A DNA stretch of 64,000 bases from Natrononativus amylolyticus (GCF_024362525.1 NZ_CP101459.1:186001-250000); one strand, 5' to 3'; counted from the first letter of the stretch, positions 17,761 through 28,500 are shown. Notes: a model not told the origin generated them from the sequence alone. Made by a program: numbers and translations.

Positions 17761-19413
17761 ATGGTCGATTCGCCAGCGGAAATGTCGGAGCTGTCGCTTT
17801 CGGAAAAGGTCGGACAGCTGCTCCACGTCGGGATCGGGCTCGGCCACCTCGAGACCGACGAGGGGTGGCCCGACGAGGAGTTTCGCACCGTCCTCGAGGA
17901 GCTCAAACCGGGCGGGGTCAGAGTGTACGGAAATCACGCGGTCACCCCGCACTTCATGGCCCAGTACACGAACCGGATCCAGGAGTGGGCGGCGGAGACC
18001 TCCCACGGGCATCCCGTGTTGATCTCCTGTGACGGCGAGTACGGCACCGTCGACATCACCAGACACGAAGCGCAGGCGTATCCGGCGCTCATGGGACGAA
18101 CGGCGGCCGGCGATCGGACGCTCGCGACGGACGTCTCGAGCGCGGTCGCCCGCGACATGCTCGCGATCGGGTTGAACATGAACCACCAGCCGGTGGTCGA
18201 CGTCAACACGAACCCGGACAACCCGGTCATCGGCGTCCGTTCGCCCGGCAGCGATCCCGAGACGGTCGCCGACTACGCCGGGGCGGCCCTCGAGGGGATC
18301 CACGCCGAGGAGCAGATCGCCGTCGCGAAGCACTTCCCCGGCCACGGCGACACGGAACTCGACTCCCACGAGGTGTTGCCCCACGTCCGGTACGACCGTG
18401 AAACGCTCGAGGAGATCCACCTGCCGCCGTTCGAGGCGATGATCGAGGCGGGCGTCGACTGCATCATGACCTCCCACATCGTCGTCGAGTGTCTGGACGA
18501 CTCCCAGCCAGCGACGCTCTCGAGGCCGGTGCTCACCGGCCTCCTCCGGGAGGAACTCGGCTTCGACGGCGTCGTGATCACCGACGCGATGATGATGGAC
18601 GCTATCGCGGACAACTACGGCGTCGGCGAAGCGGCCGTCCGGGCGGTCGACGCCGGCGTCGACCTGATTCTGACCGGCTTCGTCCCCGCAGCGGACCTCC
18701 GGGAGACGCGCGACGCCCTCCTCGAGGCCGTCGAGGAGGGGCGACTGTCCGAGGAGCGCATCGACCGATCCGTCGAGCGAATCCTCGCGCTCAAGGAGCG
18801 CTACGACCTCGCCGAACGGCGGTCGGTCGATCCCCTCGCCGCCCTCGAGACGATCGGCGGCGACGAGGGAGGCGCGCTCGCCGTCGAGGCCTACGAACGG
18901 TCGCTGACGCTGCTCGGAAACGACGACCTCCTGCCGCTGGCGCCCGATTCGAACGTCCTCCTGACGGGAATCCGGGGCGTCCACGCCCTCGAGCCCCACT
19001 TCGACGCCACCTTCGGCGACGTCGTGAGCTGTTCGCTCGCCCCGGACCACGCGCGCATGCTCGACGACGTGAAACCGGAGACCGAGCCGGATTCGATCGA
19101 GACGCAACTCGAGACGCTTCGGTCGCTCGCGGGAGCCGTCGACGTCGCCGTCGTCACCACGTACTCCCGAGAGGAGTTCTCCGAGGACCAGCGTCGGCTC
19201 GTCGACGGTCTCGCGGCCGACCTGCCGGTCGTCGTCGTCTCGCTCGGCCTCCCGAACGAGTACGAACGGCTCCCGGCGGACGTCGCGTACCTCGCGACGT
19301 ACCTGCAGGATCGCCTCGGAATGCCGGCGCCGGTTCCCGACGCGGCCGCCGCCGCGATCGTCTCGACGCTCGAGCGAGACGTCGACGCCGTCGAGTCGCT
19401 CCCGATCGAGTGA
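17761..19413 (+). CDS. Glycoside hydrolase family 3 beta-N-acetylhexosaminidase (NagZ-like)
   Basis: The 550-residue protein has a GH3 TIM barrel with the NagZ signature KHFPGHGDTELDSH (about 190-203). That histidine-containing loop supplies the acid/base in beta-N-acetylglucosaminidases. The nucleophile Asp is in VITDAMMMDAI near residue 274. A second alpha/beta domain follows from about 370. The family removes terminal beta-linked GlcNAc, and some members are phosphorylases. There is no signal peptide, so it acts on imported oligomers. Together with the GH20 gene it points to an N-acetylhexosamine-containing substrate. The HEAT-repeat gene follows after 51 nt. Confidence 0.9.
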   Translation: MVDSPAEMSELSLSEKVGQLLHVGIGLGHLETDEGWPDEEFRTVLEELKPGGVRVYGNHAVTPHFMAQYTNRIQEWAAETSHGHPVLISCDGEYGTVDITRHEAQAYPALMGRTAAGDRTLATDVSSAVARDMLAIGLNMNHQPVVDVNTNPDNPVIGVRSPGSDPETVADYAGAALEGIHAEEQIAVAKHFPGHGDTELDSHEVLPHVRYDRETLEEIHLPPFEAMIEAGVDCIMTSHIVVECLDDSQPATLSRPVLTGLLREELGFDGVVITDAMMMDAIADNYGVGEAAVRAVDAGVDLILTGFVPAADLRETRDALLEAVEEGRLSEERIDRSVERILALKERYDLAERRSVDPLAALETIGGDEGGALAVEAYERSLTLLGNDDLLPLAPDSNVLLTGIRGVHALEPHFDATFGDVVSCSLAPDHARMLDDVKPETEPDSIETQLETLRSLAGAVDVAVVTTYSREEFSEDQRRLVDGLAADLPVVVVSLGLPNEYERLPADVAYLATYLQDRLGMPAPVPDAAAAAIVSTLERDVDAVESLPIE

Positions 19414-19464
19414 GTCGGCGCAGACGGCAGTTATAAGGACGTTCCGAAACTGGATACCGGTATC

Positions 19465-20643
19465 ATGCCCCCTTCCGACGACGATCCGTCCGCTCGAGCG
19501 GGTTCGGCGCCCGATCCCGAGACCGCCGCGTCGGTTCCCGCGGACGTCGCCGATCTCGTCGACCGACTGCTGTACGGAGACGAGCGAGAGCGACGGGACG
19601 CGCTCGAGTCGTTCGACGAACTCACAGCCGAGCGCGAGTCCGGGGCGGCGGCCGTCGCGGACCACCTCGAGACCATGCTCGTCGCCGAGGACGCGGAAAC
19701 GCGCCGTCGGGCGACGCTCGTCGTCGACTCGCTCGTCGACCGCCAGCCCGACGCGTTCGCCCGTCTCCGCCCCGAACTCGCGGCGATCGGCTCCGACATC
19801 GCCGATCCGGCTCGCGAGCGGGCCGTGCTCGCGCTGTCGAAGCTCGCACTCGAGCGACCCGACCTCGGAGCGCCCGCGACCGAAACCCTGGTTGCGATGT
19901 GTCACTCGCGGATCGGCTTCGACGACGAACCGGCGGACGGAATCGCGGGGCCGCCGGGAGCCGGACCGCCGGTCGAGCGGGTCCGCGAAAGCCCGGAGCG
20001 CGAGCGGCGCGATGCGGTTCGAATCCACGCCGCCGGCGCCCTCACGCGCATCGCCGCCGAGCGCCCCGACGCCGTCGTCGATCACGTCCCGCGAGTCGGC
20101 GCGCTCCTCGAGTACGAGGACGAGAACCACCTCGTCCGCAGCGGCGCGTGCGAGGTGCTCGAGTCGATGGCCAGATCGAATCCCGACTCCGCCGAACCGT
20201 TCGCGCCGGCGCTGGCCTCGCTCGTCGCGACGAGCGTCGAGCGCACGGTCGTCTGGCGGGCGGCCGACGCGCTCGAGGCGCTCGCCGAGGGCGCCCCCGA
20301 AGCGGTCGGCGAGGCGGTCGCGTCGCTGGCCGCGGAGTTCGGCTCGCGCCTCGAGTCGACCCACCCCGGACTCAGGGGCGCCAGCGCGGGACTGCTCGCC
20401 TACGCCGCCGAGGTCGACCCGTCGACCGTCGAGCCGTTCGTCCCCCGGTTTCGGGACCTCCTCGCGGACGAGCAGCCGCCGGTGCGGGCGAACGCGGCGC
20501 TCACACTGGGGCTTGTCGACGCGGTCGAGGCCCGCGAGGAACTGGACGACCTCGCGACGAACGACCCCGACGAGGACGTTCGAACGCTCGCCCGCAGCGC
20601 GGTCGACCGCCTCGAGGCGGCCGAGGCCGACGACGCCGACTGA
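19465..20643 (+). CDS. HEAT-repeat protein
   Basis: The 392-residue acidic protein is built from tandem helical pairs of HEAT/PBS-lyase type (for example ADVADLVDRLLYGDERERRDA, RIHAAGALTRIAAERPDAV, VRANAALTLGLVDAVEA and DEDVRTLARSAVDRLEAAEA). Such solenoids act as scaffolds; no catalytic motif is visible. Haloarchaea encode many of these with unknown roles. It follows the GH3 gene and precedes the binding-protein gene, which has its own promoter. I cannot assign a partner. Confidence 0.75.
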   Translation: MPPSDDDPSARAGSAPDPETAASVPADVADLVDRLLYGDERERRDALESFDELTAERESGAAAVADHLETMLVAEDAETRRRATLVVDSLVDRQPDAFARLRPELAAIGSDIADPARERAVLALSKLALERPDLGAPATETLVAMCHSRIGFDDEPADGIAGPPGAGPPVERVRESPERERRDAVRIHAAGALTRIAAERPDAVVDHVPRVGALLEYEDENHLVRSGACEVLESMARSNPDSAEPFAPALASLVATSVERTVVWRAADALEALAEGAPEAVGEAVASLAAEFGSRLESTHPGLRGASAGLLAYAAEVDPSTVEPFVPRFRDLLADEQPPVRANAALTLGLVDAVEAREELDDLATNDPDEDVRTLARSAVDRLEAAEADDAD

Positions 20644-20711
20644 CTCGAGACTGCCGTGTTCGCGTTCCTGACCGCGAACACGGCGCCTCCTCGTCGCCGT
20701 CCGAACGCGAC

Positions 20712-20725
20712 CTACCGGCAGGTAG
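20712..20725. promoter_or_regulatory. Short inverted repeat upstream of the binding-protein promoter
   Basis: CTACC-GGCA-GGTAG lies 16 nt before the TATA box of the solute-binding protein gene, overlapping CGGCA-GGTAG-TGCCG. It could be an operator. The arms are only 5 bp, so it may be chance. Confidence 0.25.
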
Positions 20726-20740
20726 TGCCGATGCAATCAC

Positions 20741-20748
20741 GTATTTAC
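20741..20748 (+). promoter_or_regulatory. TATA box for the solute-binding lipoprotein gene
   Basis: GTATTTAC lies 28-35 nt before the ATG at 20776. This favours that start over in-frame upstream ones. Confidence 0.55.
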
Positions 20749-20775
20749 GGTCCGGTCGGCGAACAGATACGATAC

Positions 20776-22653
20776 ATGGTAATTACTGACAAGCACGGCG
20801 GTAGTAACGCGACGGAGACGGCGCTGACGCGGCGCAAGATGCTCGCGGCGAGTTCGGCGCTGCTCGCGGCCGGTGCGGCCGGCTGTCTCAGCGGCGGCGA
20901 GGACGACGACGGCGAGGACGGCGCCAACGGCGGCGGCGAGGCGGAAACGATCACGACGTGGACCTCGACCATCCCCGGCGAGATGAACCTCAACAGCATG
21001 GCGTCGGGGTTCCCGTGGGACGAGGAGTGGATCTTCTTCGAGCAGATCACCACGTTCTACGCCGACGGCGAGGTCGAACACGAACTCGTCGAAGACTGGG
21101 AGTACGACAACGACGACCGCACGCTCACCGTGGAGTTCGCCGACGGCTGGTACTGGTGGAACGGCGACCAGGTCACCGCCGAGGACATCTACTGGACCGA
21201 CATGGTCAGCCACCACAGCAATCCGGAGATCAGCCAGTGGGAGGACCTCGAGCTGGTCGACGAGATGACCATCGTCCGCACCTTCAAGGAAGAACAGAAC
21301 CCGATCCACATCGACTCGATGGTCAGCGGCGCCTTCGGAGAGACGGTTCGCGGCCACCGCGACTGGTACGAGCCGTGGGCCGAGCGACTCGCGGAGGCGA
21401 GCGACCAGGAAGAGCGCGCCGAACTCCAGGACGAACTCGCCGAGGAGATGCCGATTCACCTCTCGACGGCCGTCGAGGAGGGGCTCGGGAACGGCCCGTA
21501 CGCGATCACCGAGTTCGACGAGCAGTCGATCCGCCTCGAGTTGAACGACGACCACCCCTACGCCGACGAGATGGACATTCCCCGCCTCGAGATCATCCTC
21601 GCCGCGGACGACGCGCTCGCCCAGCGCATCCTCGGCGGCGACATCGACTTCGGGAGCGGGCTCCTCGAGACGCACATCGGCGACGCGGAGCGACCCGACC
21701 ACCTCGATGACGTCGTCCGGTACGACGACACGTACATGCGGAACGTCAAATTCTACGAGCAGGGGCCGGGCGAGGCGCACATGCGCACCCTGGAGGTCCG
21801 ACGTGCGATCGCGCACGTCCTCGATAATCCCGATATTTCGGAGAACTACGCCACGCCGAGTACGCCGCGGGAAGCACAGACCGGCATGACCGCCGCCGTC
21901 ACCGAGACGTTCTTCGACGACGAGTTTATCGACGACTTCATCGACTACCCGTACCAGGCCGACGAGGACGGTGCGATCGACCTGATGGAGTCCGCGGGCT
22001 ACGAACTCGACGGCGACGACTGGGTCGACGAAGACGGCGACCGGGTCGAACTCGAGATGGTGATCCCCGACCGGCACACGAACATCGCGCGAACGGTCGT
22101 CGATCAGCTCAACGAGTTCGGATTCACAGTGGATCTGAACGTCCTCGAGGGAGCGACGTACAACGATCGGCGCTCGGACGTGATCGACTGGGATCTCACC
22201 GTCGGCGAGCACGGCGGGATGATCGCCCACCCGTGGTACTACTTTCGGCTCGAACACCAGCACTCGAACGACTTCGGCGAGATCGACGTCGCGATGGACG
22301 CCATCGAGGAAGGCGAGACGCGCACGCCGTACAACGGACGCCAGACGGTCGTCGACCTCCCCACCGAGGTCGGCCAGGAAGATCCCAGCGGCTCGACCGA
22401 GGAGGTCAATCTCGTCGAACTCTACAACGAGTGGTGGATCACCCAGACCGACGAACGAAACCAGGAGATCGCCGAGACGTTCGCGTGGTGGTTCAACTAC
22501 TACGTCCCGATGGTCGACCTCGTCGAACTCGAGACGGGGTCGTTCGGAAACACGCGGGACTTCCAGTTCGACACGGAAACGAACGACTGGCAGACCTACC
22601 GGGGCGACTACCGCGCGCTACGTCGCGGCCGGATTACCGCCGGCACCGACTGA
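20776..22653 (+). CDS. ABC transporter solute-binding lipoprotein, family 5 (Dpp/Opp type), orphan copy
   Basis: The 625-residue precursor has a Tat signal (RR at 19-20) and lipobox AAGC with Cys37, followed by an Asp/Glu/Gly linker. The body fits SBP family 5, which binds peptides and, in several microbes, oligosaccharides such as chitobiose. Motifs include DGWYWWNGDQVTAEDIYW, RRAIAHVLDNPDISENY and the C-terminal WYYFRLEHQHSND. No permease or ATPase genes adjoin it. It is a full-length paralog of the binding protein at 57.7 kb, with the same length and the same RR and Cys positions, so it may dock on the same importer (60-64 kb). The frame is open upstream, but the TATA box and signal peptide set the start at 20776. 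Confidence 0.9.
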   Translation: MVITDKHGGSNATETALTRRKMLAASSALLAAGAAGCLSGGEDDDGEDGANGGGEAETITTWTSTIPGEMNLNSMASGFPWDEEWIFFEQITTFYADGEVEHELVEDWEYDNDDRTLTVEFADGWYWWNGDQVTAEDIYWTDMVSHHSNPEISQWEDLELVDEMTIVRTFKEEQNPIHIDSMVSGAFGETVRGHRDWYEPWAERLAEASDQEERAELQDELAEEMPIHLSTAVEEGLGNGPYAITEFDEQSIRLELNDDHPYADEMDIPRLEIILAADDALAQRILGGDIDFGSGLLETHIGDAERPDHLDDVVRYDDTYMRNVKFYEQGPGEAHMRTLEVRRAIAHVLDNPDISENYATPSTPREAQTGMTAAVTETFFDDEFIDDFIDYPYQADEDGAIDLMESAGYELDGDDWVDEDGDRVELEMVIPDRHTNIARTVVDQLNEFGFTVDLNVLEGATYNDRRSDVIDWDLTVGEHGGMIAHPWYYFRLEHQHSNDFGEIDVAMDAIEEGETRTPYNGRQTVVDLPTEVGQEDPSGSTEEVNLVELYNEWWITQTDERNQEIAETFAWWFNYYVPMVDLVELETGSFGNTRDFQFDTETNDWQTYRGDYRALRRGRITAGTD

Positions 22654-22729
22654 ACCGCCGCCGACCGAAAGCGCACTGCCAGCAGGGGTATCTACACCCT
22701 CGGAACGTAGTTTTTGGAAATCACCGATA

Positions 22730-22737
22730 GATTTACT
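22730..22737 (+). promoter_or_regulatory. TATA box for the gamma-glutamyltransferase gene
   Basis: GATTTACT lies 27-34 nt before the ATG at 22764. It is too close to the in-frame start at 22743 for that start to be used. Confidence 0.5.
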
Positions 22738-22763
22738 ACCTGTTGGTGGGAGATGGTGTCTGT

Positions 22764-24650
22764 ATGTCAGACAGTCACAAGAAGGGGAGTGAATCGCGAG
22801 GCGACTCGAGTCCGTCGAGCGACGCGAGCGGCCCCGCCCGCCGCGACTTCATGAAAGGAACGGCGGCAGCGTTCGCGGTTGCAGGAACCGGCCTCGTACC
22901 GATGCAAGCGGCCGCGAGCGAGGACGGCGGCTGGGAGGCAGAGACGATCCGCGCCGACGACGGGATCGTCGCCGCGTCCCAGCCGGTCGCGGCGGAGGTC
23001 GGCGCGGAGGTGCTCGATGCGGGCGGGAACGCGTTCGACGCCGCTGCGGCGGTTCAGCTTGCGCTGACGGTCGTCGACCCGTACGGTTCGGGCCTCGGCG
23101 GCAGCGGGATGATGGTCGGCTACTCCGCCGCCGACGAGCGGACCTACACCCTGAACAGCCAGGTCCGCGCGCCGATCGACGCCTCGGTCGATATCAGGTA
23201 CGACGAGGACGGCAACCTCAAACCATCCAACGACCGCCGCTTCGGCGGTATCGCGGTCGGAACCCCGGGTACCCTCAGGGGTCTCGACGTGATGGTGAAG
23301 AACTGGGGAACGATGGATCTCTCGGAACTGGCGGGCCGCCCCGCCGAGATCGCCGAAGACGGGTTCGAGGTCGACGAACGACTCGCGAGCGTCGTCGCGG
23401 GGGTCGCCTGGCGGTTCAACGACGCCGCCGAGGAGATCTGGGGGACCGACGGCGATCCCGTACAGGCGGGAGAAACCGTCGTCCAGGAGGATCTCGGGAG
23501 GACGCTCCGTCTAATCGAGGACGACGGGATCAGACCGTTCTACCGCGGCGAGATCGCCGAGGCGATCGTCGAAACCGTTCGCGACGCCGGCGGCGTGATG
23601 CGGATGGCCGACCTCCAGTCGTACCGACCGACGCTCGACAGACCGACGCAGATACGATACGACAACCCCCACCCCACGATCGCGAACAACGAACCGATCG
23701 ACGTCGTCTCCGCGCCGGCGCCGATCGAGGGCGGCTACATCGTTCCGGGGATGCTGAAACTCCTCGACGAACTCGACGTCTCCGACGTCGACTCGCTGTC
23801 GGCCGAACGGTTCAACCTCACCTGGCAGGCTCGAGCGGCGATGGAAAATCCCGTGATCACGACCGCCGCCGATCCCGAGTTCGTCGACGTGCCGTCGTCG
23901 GGCATCCTCGACGACGACTTCCTCGACACCCGACGGGACCTGATGACCCCCGGCGAACGAAATCCGGACCTCCTGGACGAGGAGAGCGACCCGTGGGCCT
24001 ACCAGGCAGGCGAGCCGTGGACGACCGACCCGCCGGTCGGGATCGACGACGAGGACGTCCCGGACGAACACGAACCACCGGAGCAGGACACGACGCACTT
24101 CACCGTCGCCGACGGCGACGGCAACGTCGTCTCGTTCACCGGCACGCTCTCCTCCGGTTTCGGCACCGGAGCGATCGTTCCGGAGTACGGCTTCTTCCTC
24201 AATAACTCGGTGGCCCAGCTCGCGAACAGCGGCCCGACCCAGATCGGACCGCTCCGTCGGTACACCACCACCGTCGCACCGACGCTCGTGCTCCGGGGCG
24301 GGAAGCCGTTGTTCACCTGCGGCTCTCCAGGTGGGATCGTCATCTCCCAGGCCGTCGCGGACGTGCTGGTAAACGTCCTCGAGTACGGCATGACCCTCAA
24401 GGAGGCGGTCGAACACCCGCGGATGTACGTCTTCACCGGTCAGTGGGAGCCGGGGACCCCCGAGGAGACGATCGACGGCCTCGAGGACCTCGGCTACGAG
24501 ATGAACGCCTCGCCGGGCGGCGGCGTCGGCGACACGCAGATGATCGCCGTCGACCAGGAACGAGGTGAACTCGTCGGCGTCTACGACCCCAGACGCGGCG
24601 GCGGCGTCAGCGGCGTCGGCACCGATCGCAAGCGGGCGCCGCGGCGCTAA
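22764..24650 (+). CDS. ggt: Tat-exported gamma-glutamyltransferase family protein
   Basis: The 628-residue precursor carries a Tat signal (RR at 26-27, then DFMKGTAAAFAVAGTG) without lipobox. The GGT family landmarks are present: GGNAFDAAAAVQLALTVV, SGLGGSGMM, DTTHFTVAD with the self-cleaving nucleophile Thr near residue 443, and SPGGIVISQAV. The usual P-L-S-S-G-G loop reads APAPIEGG, so substrate handling may differ. The family hydrolyses or transfers gamma-glutamyl groups after autoproteolytic splitting into two subunits. Placed outside the cell in a glycan island, it may act on a gamma-glutamyl-containing polymer or peptide. That is inference. Confidence 0.85.
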   Translation: MSDSHKKGSESRGDSSPSSDASGPARRDFMKGTAAAFAVAGTGLVPMQAAASEDGGWEAETIRADDGIVAASQPVAAEVGAEVLDAGGNAFDAAAAVQLALTVVDPYGSGLGGSGMMVGYSAADERTYTLNSQVRAPIDASVDIRYDEDGNLKPSNDRRFGGIAVGTPGTLRGLDVMVKNWGTMDLSELAGRPAEIAEDGFEVDERLASVVAGVAWRFNDAAEEIWGTDGDPVQAGETVVQEDLGRTLRLIEDDGIRPFYRGEIAEAIVETVRDAGGVMRMADLQSYRPTLDRPTQIRYDNPHPTIANNEPIDVVSAPAPIEGGYIVPGMLKLLDELDVSDVDSLSAERFNLTWQARAAMENPVITTAADPEFVDVPSSGILDDDFLDTRRDLMTPGERNPDLLDEESDPWAYQAGEPWTTDPPVGIDDEDVPDEHEPPEQDTTHFTVADGDGNVVSFTGTLSSGFGTGAIVPEYGFFLNNSVAQLANSGPTQIGPLRRYTTTVAPTLVLRGGKPLFTCGSPGGIVISQAVADVLVNVLEYGMTLKEAVEHPRMYVFTGQWEPGTPEETIDGLEDLGYEMNASPGGGVGDTQMIAVDQERGELVGVYDPRRGGGVSGVGTDRKRAPRR

Positions 24651-24676
24651 CCGCGGACGAACCTTCCGAGCGCAAC

Positions 24677-24684
24677 TGTTTTAC
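24677..24684 (+). promoter_or_regulatory. TATA-like box for the second isomerase/epimerase-like gene
   Basis: TGTTTTAC lies 28-35 nt before the ATG at 24712 and supports that start over in-frame upstream ones. Confidence 0.45.
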
Positions 24685-24711
24685 CGTCCGAGTCACGTGC
24701 AGTTACCAGCC

Positions 24712-25482
24712 ATGAAATTCGGGTTGTGTACGCTCTCGCGGACCGAGTCGCCGGTCGAATCCGTCGTCCGGACGGCGGGGGACGTCGGCTACGACGGCGT
24801 CGAAATCTGGGGCAAAGATCACGTGGACAGCGGCGACGAGGGCGTCTGCCGGTCGATCCGCGACGCAGCGCAGACTCACGACCTCGAGATCCCGGTGTAC
24901 GGCTCCTACGCTCGAGCCGGCAGCGCCGAGTTCGGCGACGAGATTGCCGACGAGGTTGCGATCGCGGATCGGCTGGACGCGGACCTGATCCGCCTCTGGG
25001 CGGGGAGTCAGGAGTACGGCGATCACGACGACGCCCACTGGGAGGCGGTCGTCGAGGATCTGGAGACGGCCGCCGAGCTCGCCGCCGACCGCGGGCTCGC
25101 CGTCACCGTCGAGAAACACGCGAACACGCTGACGAACGACACCGAGGGCGCCGAGAGGCTGATCGAGGCCGTTTCTCACCCCGCCTGTCTGCTCAACTGG
25201 CAGCCCGTCTTCGGGATGCCCGCCGACGAGGTCGTCGCCGACGCCGAGCGGCTGGTCGGTCTGTCGAACAACGTCCACATCCAGGCCGTTCCCGATCCCG
25301 AGTCGAGCCCGAGCGACCGCTGCCTGCTCGAGGACGCCTACTTCGACGTCGAAGCGATCCTCGAGGTCTTCGCCGCGGACGGGTTCGACGGGTTCGTCAA
25401 CGTCGAGTTCGTCACCGACGACGTGGCGTACGAGGAGGCGATCGAGGCGGATCTCGAGTACCTCCGCTCGCTGGCAGTCTGA
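24712..25482 (+). CDS. Sugar phosphate isomerase/epimerase-like TIM barrel, second copy
   Basis: The 256-residue protein shows the AP2Ec/xylose-isomerase-like barrel: VGYDGVEIWGKDH, LDADLIRLWAGSQ, GLAVTVEKHANTLTND with a metal-binding Glu, NNVHIQAVPD, and FDGFVNVEFVTDD. It differs strongly from the copy at 5.4 kb, so it is not a recent duplicate. Likely activity is isomerisation or epimerisation of a sugar or keto-sugar, with unknown substrate. It ends 25 nt from the convergent stop of heparinase-like paralog 2. The frame is open upstream, but that extension is basic and lies before the TATA-like box. Confidence 0.75.
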   Translation: MKFGLCTLSRTESPVESVVRTAGDVGYDGVEIWGKDHVDSGDEGVCRSIRDAAQTHDLEIPVYGSYARAGSAEFGDEIADEVAIADRLDADLIRLWAGSQEYGDHDDAHWEAVVEDLETAAELAADRGLAVTVEKHANTLTNDTEGAERLIEAVSHPACLLNWQPVFGMPADEVVADAERLVGLSNNVHIQAVPDPESSPSDRCLLEDAYFDVEAILEVFAADGFDGFVNVEFVTDDVAYEEAIEADLEYLRSLAV

Positions 25483-25507
25483 AAGAGGGGAAACGAAGTC
25501 GCGGAGG

Positions 25508-28500
25508 TTACTCGTCGCGCGACCAGGTCTCTGCGACCGGGATCACCACGCCGTCGTTCTCGCCGACGATGTACTCGTAGCCGCCGTCCTCGAGTTCGTC
25601 GGGGTCGGTGAACGCCTTGATGAACGTCCGGTCGCCGACGTCGACGGTCACGCGGTTGCCGCCGGCGGACTCGATCGCCTCGACCGGGTAGGCGCCGTTG
25701 CGGGCGTGCGTGTCGGGCTGGTCGAACGGCTCGTCCACGTCGACGAAGACGAAGTCCGCCGTCACCGACGGCTCGTCGCCGATGGCCGCGGCGTCGTCGT
25801 GGTGGCCCTCGAGAGAGACCTCGAGTTCGTTCTCGTGGGCCATCTCGCGGGTGAAGTCGTTGATGGTTCCCGTGAACCGGCCGTAGGGACGCTGAATGAG
25901 GGGGCGCCCACCGACGGGCTGGAGCAGCCGGCCGTCCTGAACGTAGGCGAACTCGGGCTCGCCGCCCTCGACGGAGTACGCTCCGAGGAAGCCGCGGAAG
26001 CGGAACGTTTCGTCGACGGTGACGACGTCCTCCTCGCGGGAGTAGACCACGTAGTCGGTCCGTCCCGTCGCGAGGTCGACTTTGACCGCTCGCGCGTCAG
26101 CCGGCTCGCCGTTCTCGTCCACGACGTCGACCGTTTCGATCGCCTCGATGGCGCGGTCGCCCTCGTAGTGTTCGATCACGGACGTGAACGTACTCTCTAC
26201 GTCCTCGCCCTGACGATGGATCATCGCGTACCGCAGCGATTCGGGCTGGCCGCCGTGTTGCGGCGGTTCCCCGTCGGCCAGCGCCACCTCGTCGAACTCG
26301 CCGAAGGTCGTCAGCCGCATGTGGACCTCCTCGGCGTTATCGTCGCGGTGGCCCCAGTGGTCCTCGACGTCCCAGTCGATCGCGACCTTCTCGTCGGGGT
26401 CGTCGCCGCGCTCGACGTTCGCGAGGTAGTTGAAGCCGCTGCCGACCTCGTGGTTGTACGGGTGGTCCTCACCGTGGCCCGGCATCGGAATATCCTCGCC
26501 CGCGTACGTTCCCTCCTCTTGAGAGGCGAGGTCGACGCCCTCGGCGGTCGCCTCGCCGACCTGGCCGTGGAAGCTGAAGTGGTGGTCGTCGCCGCCGAGC
26601 ACGCGGAAGAAGTCCACCGCGTAGGAGTGTTCTTCGTCGACCTCTACCATCGCCAGCGTCCGCCGGTACTCCTCGGTCTGGGGGTAGACCTGCGGCGCTT
26701 CGACGTCGATCAGGTTCACCCGCTCGCTCGAGCCGTCGAAGTGATGCGGGTAGCCGACCCACTGGTCGCGCTGTTCTGACTCGTCGACGACCACGGTGTT
26801 GTGGCTCACCGTGTTCATCGTCCAGTAGTCGGCCTTCGGCCAGTCGCCGCCGGTCTGCTCGATGTAACCCAGGTCTGGCGAGAGCTCGAGTTCGTGGGCG
26901 GCGACGCCGATATTCAGCGCGTCGCTGTGGTTGTGGAACGCGCCGCCAGCGTTCGAGCCGTTGCGCCCGTAGTACAACCAGAACGCTCGCTTGGCGTTGC
27001 CGAGCTCCGCCTCGTCTCGGGCCTCCCGGGCCTCCTCGTCGAGCAGCGTGAGCGAGTAGAGCGCCATGAGGTAGTTGTCGGAGTCGTCGTTCTTCCCGAT
27101 ACACTCGAAGCGCATCGTGTTCGTCCCCGCCTGGAGGTCGTGGGAGTACGTCAGCGTGCTCTCGCCGCTGCCGTCGGCCATGAAGTCGATCGTGTCGACG
27201 TACTCGTCGTTGATCGTGAGCTCGTAGATGCCGTAGGTGCCGACGAACAGCGCCTCGATATCGAGGTCGTACTCGCCGCCCTCCTCTATGTCGAACTCGA
27301 AGGTCCACCACTCGCCGGGCTCGTAGGCCTGCAGCTGGATCGCGCGGTCGAAGCTGTCGTTGACCTCCGTCGAGGCCTCCGCGAACAGGTTCGAGGTGTC
27401 GAGGACGATACCCAGCGACCGGGCGTCGTAGTTGACGCCGTCGCGCAGCGCGGCGAAGCCGTAGCCCGCGAGGTTCTGGCTCGGCAGGTCGAGCGGTCCC
27501 TCGGCGTCGATAACTTCCTGGATGTCCGTCGCGAGCCCCTCGGGATCCTCGTCGAAGGCGTCGCCGCGGATGCCCACCGTCGAGTAGCCGTTCAGGTAGT
27601 GCCACGTCTGGGCGTAGATGGGGTCGCCGAGCGTCGTGAACCCGCCCTCGATCGCGCTCCCCGAGACGTAGTTATCGTTCGGGTGGGAGTTGCCGATCTC
27701 CGGCATGTGCTGGTCGAGCAGGAGCAGCGGCAGGTTCTGGGTCAACGTTCGACGGAACTTCGGGTGGTCGTAGAGGTCGGCGCCGTCGAACCCGTCGTAC
27801 CCCTGGAGGTAATCCGCCGTCTCGAGGTAGGAGTTGTTCCGGATCCGGTTGTACATCGGCGACGCCCGGTTGTTGTAGCCGTCGCGGTCGACGACGTCGA
27901 CCAGCGGCGCGAGGATGTTTCCGCCCGTGGTGATCCAGTTCCAGGGCTCCTCGTCCCACTGGTCGCCGACGAACAGCTCCTCGCCGGGCTGGAAGATCCA
28001 CTCGAGGGCCTCCTGGGTGTAGCCGTCGGCCTCGTCGAGCGCGCGGGCGGCCTGCGTGACGACGCTGTAGCCGCCGCTCTCGAGGACAACCTCGGAGTTC
28101 TCCGCGGCGGGGAGGATCTCCCGGTGGATGCCGTCCTCGATGTTCTTTCGGATCTCCTCGATCGAGCTCTTGCTCTCGAGGCCGGGATACTCGTCGGTCT
28201 TGGCCTCAAGGAACTCGACGAGTTCGTCGTCGCCCTCCATTCCCGGGAAGAAGGCGTCGTAGGCCCTGACGATCGGCCGCATCAGGTTCGACTCCCAGGT
28301 CGCGCCCTTGACCTTCCCGGTCATCCGCCCGCCGGTGCTGTTCCAGAAGCCGTCCAGGGTGTACACCGAGCTATCCATCTCGGGGTAGACGTCCGCGATG
28401 CGGTCGAGCAGCACCGAACCGGCCCGCGAGTAACGCCGGTCGCCCGTGTAGAGGTAGGCGTCCGTCAGCGCCTGGACGATGTTGAGGATGCCGCCGGGCC

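Noticed and set aside
17641-20736. Minus-strand open frame of over 1000 codons across the GH3 and HEAT genes
   Set aside because: Both GH3 and HEAT proteins are clear on the plus strand. The antisense translation is basic and repetitive.
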